Origin: GCA-2862545 sp047609825
GTDB taxonomy: Bacteria > Myxococcota_A > UBA796 > GCA-2862545
Assembly (NCBI GenBank): GCA_047609825.1
Contig: JBLFXJ010000199.1
Span: forward strand, 1-14,889
Length of the DNA stretch: 14,889 nucleotides
Reading direction: 5' to 3'
In this document: in pieces, positions 1 through 6,639 of the stretch
How the letters are laid out: every line of letters starts with the position of its first letter
How positions within the stretch are numbered: the first letter of the stretch is position 1
Notes under the pieces: generated by a model
What the model was told of the DNA's origin: nothing
Databases searched by the model: none
Seen by the model: only the letters and a program-made list of their open reading frames with translations
Position numbers and translations under genes: made by a program

Positions 1-2
1 CG

Positions 3-464
3 GAGATCGGCGCGTTCGCGGGTCTCGCCGACCGTGTCCTGACGGACTCCTGCTGTGCGACGCCGGACACGCCGCGGTGCGTGGTGGCGGGCGTGCGGCG
101 CCTCGGGCGGGTGGAGGTGTGTGCGCCTTGGCTCCGTCGCGCCACCCACGTGGTGCTCGTGCTGCTCCGCGACTCGGCTCCGGTGGGGGAGGAGGCCGAA
201 CTGGAGGCCCTCGAGATCGCGCACCTGACGGGTGTGCTCGGCAACGTGCGCGCGGTGGAGGGTGCGTGTCGGTCGTCGGCGTTCTCCGACGCGATCCGCA
301 TAGCCCTGGCCTGTCCGCCAGGGAGCCCGCAGACGGGCCGGTCGACCACGCCCACCCGGCGGGGGCAGGACCTGGGCGCCGACCCCGGCCAGCGGTATGC
401 GTGGCGGGGGGGCCGGTGTACCTTCGACTGGTACGCGGCCGATCCCGCGGGCCCGTGTTCCTAA
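3..464 (+). CDS. Unrecognised protein, C-terminal part (runs in from before the window)
   Basis: The frame is open from the first bases to a TAA at 462-464, and almost every third codon position is G or C, so it is very probably a real gene whose start lies outside the window. A GTG at 81 is available but the frame is equally well coded before it. About 153 residues are visible. They include a Cys pair (SCCATPDTPRC) near the visible start, a stretch VEVCAPWLRR, a hydrophobic strand HVVLVLLRD, an acidic helix-like EEAELEALEIAHLTG, and a Gly/Arg/Pro-rich tail ending DWYAADPAGPCS. No family was recognised and no membrane segment is clear. The next gene begins in another frame over its last codons. 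The pair could be two coupled genes or one gene split by a frameshift. The function is unknown. Confidence 0.55.
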   Translation, partial: EIGAFAGLADRVLTDSCCATPDTPRCVVAGVRRLGRVEVCAPWLRRATHVVLVLLRDSAPVGEEAELEALEIAHLTGVLGNVRAVEGACRSSAFSDAIRIALACPPGSPQTGRSTTPTRRGQDLGADPGQRYAWRGGRCTFDWYAADPAGPCS

Positions 465-1117
465 CCTCATGCGACCACGTGTGGCCGGTCGGGCACGCGA
501 AGAAGCTGTTCGGCTACCTCGACAACGACCCGTGTTGGGTGCATGTGTCGCCGGCGGGCGATGCGGCGCTGTCGGTGTACGAGCGGGATGCGCTGCTCAC
601 CGACCGGGTGCCACTGCGCTGGCGCCAGGCCCGCGGCGACGGGTCGGTGTGGCTCGCCGACACCCGGCCGGAGCCGTCGGGGCGCTGCGTGCTGTGGACC
701 CTCGCTGACCCGATCAGCCGGCTGATGCTGGAGGCAGGAAACGCGGACGACGAGGACCGTCGAGGCGGTGCGCCGGCCATTGTGCTCGGCCCGTCGGAAG
801 CGAGGCGCTGCGCCGTGGGCCTGCACGACGGGCTGGTTCGCCTCGATGCGCGGGGTGTGGTGGAGGAGACTGCGCCCGCGGAGGCGTGGGAGCTGCGGAG
901 TGCGGCGCATGCGGTGGTACACCGGGCGCCGGGGCGACTGCTCGGCGGCTGGGGCCGGTGGGCGACGGTGTGGCGTGACGGGCGGTTGTTCCGGGTGGAC
1001 CTGGAGGGCCTGATCTGGGAGCCGCTCGGGGAGTGTGCGGTGCCCGAGGAGGGGCGGCCGGTGGCCGGAACGGCGGAGGTGATGCTCACCATCGGCGGCC
1101 TGGAGCGCCGGGTGTGA
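455..1117 (+). CDS. Hypothetical protein, repeated Trp/Gly strand pattern
   Basis: This reading frame carries the coding bias from about position 455 to the TGA at 1115-1117; upstream of that the bias lies in the preceding gene's frame. Possible starts are GTG at 455 (10-nt overlap with the previous stop, about 220 residues) and GTG at 479; neither has a convincing Shine-Dalgarno sequence, so the start is uncertain. The protein has short strand-like stretches with recurring Trp and Gly, such as CWVHVSPAGD, GSVWLADTRPE, RCVLWTLAD, DGLVRLDARG, WGRWATVWRDGRLFRVD and GLIWEPLG. This is reminiscent of beta-propeller or other all-beta proteins, but no diagnostic motif was found. There is no signal peptide with the starts considered. 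It converges on the SPFH genes to its right with a 26-nt gap. The function is unknown. Confidence 0.5.
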   Translation: MFLTSCDHVWPVGHAKKLFGYLDNDPCWVHVSPAGDAALSVYERDALLTDRVPLRWRQARGDGSVWLADTRPEPSGRCVLWTLADPISRLMLEAGNADDEDRRGGAPAIVLGPSEARRCAVGLHDGLVRLDARGVVEETAPAEAWELRSAAHAVVHRAPGRLLGGWGRWATVWRDGRLFRVDLEGLIWEPLGECAVPEEGRPVAGTAEVMLTIGGLERRV

Positions 1118-1143
1118 GGCCCGATAAATCGTGATTATGACTC

Positions 1144-2151
1144 TTATTCCGTGTGTGTAGCGGGCACGGACACCCGCATCCCCCGGTAGCCCCCCGGCGG
1201 CGGTGGCGGGACGAATGTGCGGGTGCCGGCCGCGGCGACCACCCGCTCCATGGCCTCGCGGTACAGCCGCTGCTCCACCACCTCCGGCGCCTCTCGCCAC
1301 GCCTCATCCAGCGCCGTGAATGCGGACGCCGCACCTCGCGCGTCGGCGGTGACGGCGGCAGCCCGCGAGGTGGCCCGATCCACCGCCACCTGACCGGCGG
1401 TTCGCGCGGCCGGCAGCGTGATCTCCCGGTACCGCTGGGCCTCCTTCATCCGCGTCTCTGCGGCGATGTATGCGCTCTGCACCTTCTCGAACGACCGCAC
1501 CACTTGCAGCGCCGGTGCCAGCTCCACCAGCTCCACCGCGACCAGCCCCACGCCCACCCCAGCGGCGTCGAGGCGCTCCTGGGTGCCCACGAGGAGGCGG
1601 TTCATCAGCAGAGTGCGTCCTTCGCCGAGCACGTCGTCCACGCCGAGCTCACCCACGGTCACCACCGCCGTCTGCTGCACCGCGACCCGCACCTGGTCGG
1701 CAGGGAAGGCATGGTCCAGCGCCCAGGCGACCGGGTCGTCGATGCGGAACCGCGCCACCAGCACCACCTGCACGATGTTGTGGTCGCCGGTGAGCAAGTA
1801 GCCAGCGCGCTCGGGGTCCAGCGGGGCGGAGGCGGGGTCGGCACCTGACGGCAGGCCGTGGTGGAAGGCGTCGACCTCCACCTCCCACACCCGCTTCACC
1901 TTCACCCGGACCACCTCGTCGATGGGGCGGGGCAGCGCGAACATCAGCCCGGGAGGGTGCACCGCTGCCGCGCCTTCGCCCACCAGTCGACCGGCCCGGA
2001 GCACCAGGCCCACCTCGTCGGGCTCCACCATGGTGAGGCCGGAGCCGAGCCAGGCGAGGGTGAGCAGCGCCAGCGCTCCGCCGAGGAGAGGGCCCCGATG
2101 GGTGGACAGCGCCTGGAGCGGTGCGAGCAGCCGGTCTTCTTCACCGGTCAT
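1144..2151 (-). CDS. SPFH/Band-7 protein, HflK-like (third of three)
   Basis: This is a 335-aa membrane-anchored Band-7 protein. HflK and HflC form a cage around the FtsH protease in the inner membrane and modulate its access to substrates. The ATG at 2151 overlaps the stop of the HflC-like gene by 4 nt, which argues against a much longer upstream extension in the same frame. A single transmembrane segment lies at about residues 22-42. It is followed by SPFH features: VEPDEVGLVLRAGR, then PPGLMFALPRPIDEV, then LLTGDHNIVQV, which matches the HflK pattern TGDENIV, then RFRIDDPVAWAL. The Ala/Arg/Glu-rich stretch near residues 225-290 should form the coiled coil. The C-terminus has a run of five prolines and ends VPATHTE. 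The HflK assignment over HflC rests on the TGD-NIV strand. The exact partner protease is not visible here. Confidence 0.85.
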   Translation of the reverse strand: MTGEEDRLLAPLQALSTHRGPLLGGALALLTLAWLGSGLTMVEPDEVGLVLRAGRLVGEGAAAVHPPGLMFALPRPIDEVVRVKVKRVWEVEVDAFHHGLPSGADPASAPLDPERAGYLLTGDHNIVQVVLVARFRIDDPVAWALDHAFPADQVRVAVQQTAVVTVGELGVDDVLGEGRTLLMNRLLVGTQERLDAAGVGVGLVAVELVELAPALQVVRSFEKVQSAYIAAETRMKEAQRYREITLPAARTAGQVAVDRATSRAAAVTADARGAASAFTALDEAWREAPEVVEQRLYREAMERVVAAAGTRTFVPPPPPGGYRGMRVSVPATHTE

Positions 2152-3038
2152 GGGCGCGACTCGAGCACGTCGAATGGTGCGGCGTCGGTGCGCAGCAGCA
2201 GCGTGGTGTCGTCGCCGATCATCGTGTCGAGGCTCTCGAGGGACCGGAGGAACCGGAACAGCTCGGGGTTGCGTCCGTGCGCCTCGGCATACACCCGGGC
2301 GGCCTCTGCCTCCGCATTCCCCCGGATCCGAGCGGCCGCCTCGCTGGCCTCGGCCCGCAGCCGGGCCGCCTCCACGTCGGTCTCGGAGCGGATGCGGGCG
2401 GCCTCGCGCTCGCCCTCGGCACGGTACCGGGCGGCGAACTGCTGCCGCTCGGCGCGCATCTGGTCGAACACGTGGCCCACGTTGTTCTCCGGGAGCGACA
2501 GCCGCACGAACGACACGTCCTCCACCGTGATGCCGTACCCCTCCGCCGCCGGCCCGGAGACCGCGGCCAGGATCTCGGCCTCGATGGCCTCCGCCGCGAG
2601 GGTTGCGGGGTCGGTGGACACCAGGGCCGACAGGGGGTGCCGCCCGAGCACGCCGATCACCGCATTGGTCACCAGCCCGTCGAGCTTGCGCTCCGCGTCG
2701 TCCACGCTGCCCAAGGAGCGGTAGAAGGCCAGCGGATCGGCCACCCGCCACCGGCTGGCCGTGACGAGCACCAGGTTCTTCTTGTCTTGGGTGAGCAGCT
2801 CGGTGGACCGGCTCTCCAGGATCTGAGCGCGGGTGTCCAGCGCCACGACGCGGTCGATGGGCCAGGGCGCCTTGAAGTACAGCCCTGCGTCGTCCTGGAC
2901 CGCCACCGCGCGGCCGAACCGGGTGTGCAGGCCAGCCTCGCCCTCGCGCACGGTGAATGTGGTGGCCGACAGCAGGATCGCGGCCACGGCCACGGCCCCT
3001 ACAAGCCAGCGCAGGGCATCGGTCACTCGGTCACCCAC
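2148..3038 (-). CDS. hflC: HflC-like SPFH protein, modulator of FtsH
   Basis: This 296-aa protein has one N-terminal transmembrane helix (about residues 8-27) followed by a Band-7 domain. Recognisable HflC features are TVREGEAGLHTRFGR after the helix, GLYFKAPWPIDRV, the strand LLTQDKKNLVLV, RVADPLAFYRSLG, and a long coiled coil with FAARYRAEGEREAARIRSE. The late motif GRNPELFRFLRSLES is characteristic of HflC. In the known system HflC pairs with HflK to regulate FtsH in the inner membrane. Its TGA overlaps the ATG of the next SPFH gene by 4 nt. The start is GTG at 3038, overlapping the previous gene by 16 nt; GTG at 3026 would give a 4-nt overlap and an N-terminus closer to that of E. coli HflC, so it is a serious alternative. 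Confidence 0.9.
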   Translation of the reverse strand: MGDRVTDALRWLVGAVAVAAILLSATTFTVREGEAGLHTRFGRAVAVQDDAGLYFKAPWPIDRVVALDTRAQILESRSTELLTQDKKNLVLVTASRWRVADPLAFYRSLGSVDDAERKLDGLVTNAVIGVLGRHPLSALVSTDPATLAAEAIEAEILAAVSGPAAEGYGITVEDVSFVRLSLPENNVGHVFDQMRAERQQFAARYRAEGEREAARIRSETDVEAARLRAEASEAAARIRGNAEAEAARVYAEAHGRNPELFRFLRSLESLDTMIGDDTTLLLRTDAAPFDVLESRP

Positions 3039-4639
3039 AGCACGCCGCCATCCCGTTCGAAGCGCGAGTCCACCACGGTGAATGGCCGGTCGGACAGCGC
3101 GGCCTCCATGGCCTCTAGCCGGCGTCGGGTCTCGAACAGCGCCGGTGCCAGGGCGTGTGCGGCGGCGACAGCAGTGAACCCCGCCGCTTCACCGGCGGCC
3201 TGTCCGCGCAGGCTGTGGGCCGCGGCCTCTGCCTGGCCGATGGCACGGGCGGCCTCGGCTTCGGCCTCGGGGAGCCGCGCGGCGCGGTAGCCTTGGGCCT
3301 CGGTGATCGAGGTCTGCTGGTCGATCTGGGCGGCGACCACCGCCTGGTACCGGTCGGCCACGGCCACCGGCGGGTGCAGCCCGTCGAGGGTGAATGCCAC
3401 CACCTCGATGCCCAGCGGGGTGGCCTCGTCCCGCAGGCGGGCCTCTACGTCATGGGCCAGCGCGGACAGGTTCTCGGACAGCACGCCCTCCAGGGAGGCC
3501 CCGCGGGTGTGGTCGGTCAGGGCCCGGTACGCCAGCGCCTCCACCCCCGCCTCGGGGTTGCGCACAGAGTACAGCCAGGCGCGCGCGCTGGCGGGCCGGT
3601 ACTGCAGCCGCGCGTTCACCGCGACCAGGTCGCGCCCGTCGCCGAGCAGCAGCGCATACTCCTCGGCGGCGTGGGTCTTCGTCCACAGCAGGCTCGCGCC
3701 CTCCGCGGCCCCGGCGTAGCCGATGGTGCGCTCCCGCACGCGGTGCACGTCCACCCGTCGCACCACATCCACCGGCCAGGGGAGGTGCACGTGCAAGCCG
3801 GGCGCGAGGTCGGCCACGGGTCGGCCGAGCCGCTCCAGCACTCCCTCCTCGTGCACCTCGATCACAGTGAGTGCGGTGACCAGCCACGCCACCGCGGCGA
3901 GCGCCACCGACATGGGAAACACCGCTTGGCGAGCCCAGGTGAGGGCCCAGGTGTGACGCAGATCGATGCCGAGCCCACGGTCGAGGCCCCGAAACACGCT
4001 GGACACGGGGTCGGCCGCAGAGAACGGCACGGCGAGCAACCACGAGCCCGGGCCGGGAGGGGAGGTACGCCGAAACACCGCCCACAGGCCACGAGACAGG
4101 CCCTCGATGGCGAGTGCTGCGAGACCCCACTGCAGCACCGGGAGGATGGCTGCATCGACAGGCCAGGTGCCGCGGCTGGCGATACCGAGCCCGGCGGCGG
4201 CGAGGGACCAGGCACCGGCGCGGGCCCAGGGTGCCAGTGGCCAGGGCACCCCCTCCCAGTAGCGGGCGATCCCGGCGCACACTGCGGCGCCAGCGAGGGC
4301 TGCGAGCGCGGCGAACGGCGCGTCCGACCCCGCCGCCGGGAGGTCGGACGCTACCAGTGCGGCGCCGATGGCGGCCGCAGAGCCCCACGCCAGCGGCCAC
4401 AGGCGGGCCCGGCTGGGGGTGGTGCCGGCGAGCGTGGCCTGCAGCTGAGACCGCACCTGAGCGGCGGCGATGGCTGCGGCGAGGAGCAGGCCAGCGCTGG
4501 CGAGAAGGGCTGTTGAACCCGAGGAAGAACCTGCCATCACCGTGAGTCCAGCGAGCACGAGCAGCGCCGCGGGCAGCCATCCACCGGTGACCCGGAGGTG
4601 GTCGCGGAGCGTCGCTTCCGGCAGGTCAGGGGTCGTCAT
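3023..4639 (-). CDS. Polytopic HflK-like SPFH protein with N-terminal membrane domain
   Basis: This is a 538-aa protein, longer than a standard HflK. The ATG at 4639 is preferred over a TTG nine codons upstream, which would lie inside the intergenic inverted repeat. The first 260 residues are mainly membrane: hydrophobic stretches at about 21-38, 42-62, 84-98, 108-126, 140-153, 162-180 and 238-260. A Band-7 domain follows: VHEEGVLERLGR, DLAPGLHVHLPWPVDVV, then LLLGDGRDLVAVNARLQYR, matching the position of the HflK TGDENIV strand. The C-terminal third (about 425-490) is Ala/Glu/Gln-rich coiled coil containing DQQTSITEAQGYRAARLPEAEAE. It is the first gene of the three-gene SPFH set and overlaps the HflC-like gene. 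The membrane domain shows no enzymatic motif. A regulator or scaffold of a membrane protease is inferred. Confidence 0.85.
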   Translation of the reverse strand: MTTPDLPEATLRDHLRVTGGWLPAALLVLAGLTVMAGSSSGSTALLASAGLLLAAAIAAAQVRSQLQATLAGTTPSRARLWPLAWGSAAAIGAALVASDLPAAGSDAPFAALAALAGAAVCAGIARYWEGVPWPLAPWARAGAWSLAAAGLGIASRGTWPVDAAILPVLQWGLAALAIEGLSRGLWAVFRRTSPPGPGSWLLAVPFSAADPVSSVFRGLDRGLGIDLRHTWALTWARQAVFPMSVALAAVAWLVTALTVIEVHEEGVLERLGRPVADLAPGLHVHLPWPVDVVRRVDVHRVRERTIGYAGAAEGASLLWTKTHAAEEYALLLGDGRDLVAVNARLQYRPASARAWLYSVRNPEAGVEALAYRALTDHTRGASLEGVLSENLSALAHDVEARLRDEATPLGIEVVAFTLDGLHPPVAVADRYQAVVAAQIDQQTSITEAQGYRAARLPEAEAEAARAIGQAEAAAHSLRGQAAGEAAGFTAVAAAHALAPALFETRRRLEAMEAALSDRPFTVVDSRFERDGGVLWVTE

Positions 4640-4653
4640 GGCCTGCTCGCCGT

Positions 4654-4680
4654 ATCGTGCGCCCAAGGGGGGCGCACGAT
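4654..4680. repeat. Perfect 11-bp inverted repeat in divergent promoter region
   Basis: The arm ATCGTGCGCCC (4654-4664) is followed by a 5-nt loop AAGGG and its exact reverse complement (4670-4680). Allowing one mismatch, two further outer pairs form. It lies 15 nt upstream of the polytopic hflK start on the minus strand and 63 nt upstream of the secreted-protein gene on the plus strand. No T-run follows on either side, so it does not look like an intrinsic terminator. A protein operator or a 5'-UTR hairpin is more likely. Confidence 0.6.
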
Positions 4681-4743
4681 CCGCCCTGACCTGCTCGCGG
4701 TCGCCATGTGGTGTACGCTTGCGGACTGTGCGGGGAGGACAGC

Positions 4744-5718
4744 ATGCGGATGTTGGTCTGTACGGTGCTGTTGGTCGGGGGCGTCGCCAACGCGAAGAAG
4801 CCGAAGAAGGGAGCGCGGGCGCCAGCCCCGGTGGCAGAGGCGCCGGCCGAGCCCGAGGAGGCCGTCGACATCCCGTGTGCCTCGCATGGCCAGGTGGTGC
4901 GGTACAGCGTGCACAGCACCAAGATCGACCCCCGCACGCCCGCGCCTCAGGTGATGGAGAGCACTGGGGCGGTGCATGTCACCGGTGCGGGCGACGACAC
5001 CGTGGACCTGCGCATTGTCACGGAGTCGGCCAGCATGACCGGCTTGGGCGAGGGCCCCGTCGAGACGTTGTTGCTGGCGATGATGGAGCGGGTGGACGAG
5101 TTCCCGCCGGCCGAGGCCCGAGTCACCTTCGGTGAGCTCAGCAATGACATCCAGATCACCAACATCGAAGTGCAGCGGGCGGCGATCGAGCCAATGCTCA
5201 CCGAGCTCCGGGCGAGCATGGAGGCGAACGCTGAGCCCGAGATGGTCGAGATGATGCAGGGGATGTGGCCGACGCTGATGGAGGGCATGATGTCGGATGC
5301 CGCCATCGCGCAGGAGTCCCTCGAGTTCATCGCCCCGATGATGGCCTACCGGTGCGGCACCTACCCCCTCAGGGCGGTGACCTCGGACATCATCGTGCCC
5401 AATCCCTTCGGGCAGGCGTCGGTCATCCCGGGGAAGATGACGACCACCCTCGCCATGGCGGGCAATGACCTGTCGGTCACCTCCGTCGAGACGCTGGCCG
5501 ACGTGGACCTGTGGGCGATCATGGCCCCCGTGCTGGAAGCGGCCGGCATCGAGCGGAGCGCGCTCCCGCCAGACCTGCCGCCGCTGCAGGTCGACACCAC
5601 CACGGTGATCACCATCGATCTCGCCGACGGCTGGCCCCGCACCTGGACCCGGGACAAGGTCGCGGGTGTGCTCGGTCAGGTGAGCCACGAGTCGCGGGTG
5701 CTCACCCGGCTCCCGTAG
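4744..5718 (+). CDS. Secreted protein of unknown function
   Basis: This is a 324-aa protein. The ATG at 4744 is supported by a strong Shine-Dalgarno sequence, GGGGAGG at 4732-4738, 5 nt upstream. It opens with a short signal peptide, MRMLVCTVLLVGGVANA, with Ala at -3 and -1 (cleavage after residue 17). A Lys/Ala/Pro-rich linker follows (KKPKKGARAPAPVAEAP). The mature part begins around VDIPCASHGQVVRYSVHST and has long beta-strand stretches, a Met-rich helical segment near residues 155-180 (EMVEMMQGMWPTLMEGMM), and then more strands. Two Cys residues (in DIPCASH and AYRCGTYP) could form a disulfide. No lipobox is present, so a periplasmic or extracytoplasmic location is inferred. No family was recognised. 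It is divergent from the SPFH genes and convergent with the small membrane protein. Confidence 0.75.
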   Translation: MRMLVCTVLLVGGVANAKKPKKGARAPAPVAEAPAEPEEAVDIPCASHGQVVRYSVHSTKIDPRTPAPQVMESTGAVHVTGAGDDTVDLRIVTESASMTGLGEGPVETLLLAMMERVDEFPPAEARVTFGELSNDIQITNIEVQRAAIEPMLTELRASMEANAEPEMVEMMQGMWPTLMEGMMSDAAIAQESLEFIAPMMAYRCGTYPLRAVTSDIIVPNPFGQASVIPGKMTTTLAMAGNDLSVTSVETLADVDLWAIMAPVLEAAGIERSALPPDLPPLQVDTTTVITIDLADGWPRTWTRDKVAGVLGQVSHESRVLTRLP

Positions 5719-5734
5719 ACCCGGAGGGCCCTCT

Positions 5735-6070
5735 CTAGAGAAACCCGGTATCGAGGGCGATCCAGGTGATGGGCAAGGCGGCGAGCCAGGTGAGCAGCAC
5801 CACCAGGCTCATCCCCTTGGGGCGCTTGCGGTACTGCACTTCGAACCGCACCACCTCGAGCGATGCGAGCACCATCCCGAGCAGCACCACGATGTACACC
5901 GGGTGCTGCGTGCGGATGACGCCCAGCAGCACCGGCACGATCAGGATCGTGATGTGGCCGGCGATGGCGAAGACGACCGGCCAAAGTGCGGGATCGGTGA
6001 TGTAGGCCTCGATCCAGGTGACATACCACCAGGGTGCTTCATCAGGCGTCGGCTCGGTCGGGGAGTCCAT
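5735..6070 (-). CDS. Small three-helix inner-membrane protein
   Basis: This 111-aa protein runs from ATG at 6070 to TAG at 5735-5737. An acidic/proline N-terminal tail (MDSPTEPTPDEAPWW) precedes three hydrophobic segments at about residues 30-51, 58-76 and 88-106. A basic loop, QYRKRPKG, lies between the second and third helices and is probably cytoplasmic. No family was recognised and there are no obvious catalytic residues. It is divergent from argR and shares the 6071-6231 control region, so ArgR might influence it too, but nothing in its sequence ties it to arginine. Its 3' end is 16 nt from the convergent secreted-protein gene. Confidence 0.65.
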   Translation of the reverse strand: MDSPTEPTPDEAPWWYVTWIEAYITDPALWPVVFAIAGHITILIVPVLLGVIRTQHPVYIVVLLGMVLASLEVVRFEVQYRKRPKGMSLVVLLTWLAALPITWIALDTGFL

Positions 6071-6137
6071 GCCGGCTTGTACTCCGGCGGTGCGCGGGCT
6101 GCTCGCGTTTCGGTTGTTCGGCGTGGGACGAGAACTA

Positions 6138-6172
6138 ATGCGCTAATGCACATAATATGCGTCAATGCGCAT
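6138..6172. promoter_or_regulatory. Putative ArgR operator: two tandem 16-bp palindromes
   Basis: Two similar imperfect palindromes lie 3 bp apart: ATGCGCTAATGCACAT (6138-6153, one mismatched pair in the arms) and ATGCGTCAATGCGCAT (6157-6172, perfect 5-bp arms). Their centres are 19 bp apart. ArgR hexamers of known bacteria bind paired AT-rich palindromic ARG boxes about two helical turns apart, and a TGCAT/ATGCA-like core is common. The segment is conspicuously AT-richer than its surroundings and sits 60-94 bp upstream of argR, in a region shared with the divergent membrane-protein gene. A -10-like CATAAT (6151-6156) falls between the boxes, where bound repressor would block it. No footprint or regulon comparison was available, so the assignment is an inference from symmetry, spacing and position. 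Confidence 0.5.
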
Positions 6173-6193
6173 GGAGAATACGCGTTCTAAGGT

Positions 6194-6220
6194 TTGACTG
6201 GCCGATTGCGTGCGCATACT
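6194..6220 (+). promoter_or_regulatory. Weak sigma70-like promoter candidate for the arg operon
   Basis: TTGACT (6194-6199) and CATACT (6215-6220) resemble -35 and -10 elements but are separated by only 15 nt. Transcription would start almost at the argR ATG, implying a nearly leaderless message. CATAAT at 6151-6156, within the palindromes, is an alternative -10 without a clear -35. Both are tentative. Confidence 0.25.
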
Positions 6221-6231
6221 GTCGCCGGGCA

Positions 6232-6639
6232 ATGGACTGGACCCAGACACTGCGCGACCTGATCGCGACCGGCGACTACTCCACCCAGACCGCCCTCGTC
6301 GAGGCGCTGTCTGCGAAGGGCTACGCCGTGAATCAGGCCACTGTATCGCGCGCTCTGCGGCGCATCGGCGCACACAAAGTGAGCGGGGCGTACCGCCTGG
6401 GCCGCCGCGCCGTGGCGGCCGTGCGGGGCTTCCGGGTCACCGCGGGTGGCTGCCTCGTGGTGCTCACCACCGACCCTGCGTTCGCGTCGATCCTGGCCCA
6501 GCGCATCGATCTGACCGAGCACGACGGCGTGCTCGGTACCATCGCCGGCGACGACACCGTGTTCGTCGCCACCACCGGTCCCGAGGCACTGCCCCGGCTC
6601 CGCACAGTTCTCGGGCTTCCCCCGGAGGATGAAGAATGA
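6232..6639 (+). CDS. argR: Arginine repressor ArgR
   Basis: This 135-aa protein is slightly shorter than typical ArgR (about 150). It is the arginine-responsive hexameric repressor/activator of arginine genes. The N-terminal winged helix-turn-helix (residues about 1-58) contains the recognition-helix signature NQATVSRALRRIGAHKV. The C-terminal oligomerisation and arginine-binding domain (about 65-130) contains GTIAGDDT (102-109), a hallmark of ArgR. The start at ATG 6232 is chosen because upstream residues do not resemble ArgR and would run into the operator; the Shine-Dalgarno sequence is weak. Its TGA overlaps the argG ATG (ATGA), so it is the first gene of the operon it probably controls, giving autoregulation. 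The palindromes at 6138-6172 are the likely binding site. Confidence 0.9.
   Translation: MDWTQTLRDLIATGDYSTQTALVEALSAKGYAVNQATVSRALRRIGAHKVSGAYRLGRRAVAAVRGFRVTAGGCLVVLTTDPAFASILAQRIDLTEHDGVLGTIAGDDTVFVATTGPEALPRLRTVLGLPPEDEE

Noticed and set aside
1118..1143. AT-rich imperfect hairpin between convergent genes
   Set aside because: The stem is about 6 bp with a bulge and a 2-nt loop, too weak to call a terminator, though the AT-rich patch is unusual for this genome.
467..1300. Long minus-strand open frame opposite the second left-edge gene
   Set aside because: It is a GC-driven shadow: low-complexity Arg/His/Pro-rich translation, no family features, and it overlaps the better-biased plus-strand gene and the end of the SPFH set.
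1144..2751. 535-residue reading of the last SPFH gene
   Set aside because: The first 200 residues are out-of-frame Arg/Gly-rich sequence lying over the HflC-like gene. The ATG at 2151 with a 4-nt overlap is the sensible start.
5724..5741. Two overlapping 10-bp palindromes (GAGGGCCCTC and TCTCTAGAGA) between convergent genes
   Set aside because: They have no loop and no T-tract, so a hairpin terminator is unlikely. Short loop-less palindromes of this size are expected occasionally in GC-rich DNA.
6157..6231. Longer ArgR start at 6157
   Set aside because: The extra 25 residues do not look like ArgR and would place the coding sequence inside the second operator palindrome. ATG 6232 gives a normal N-terminus.
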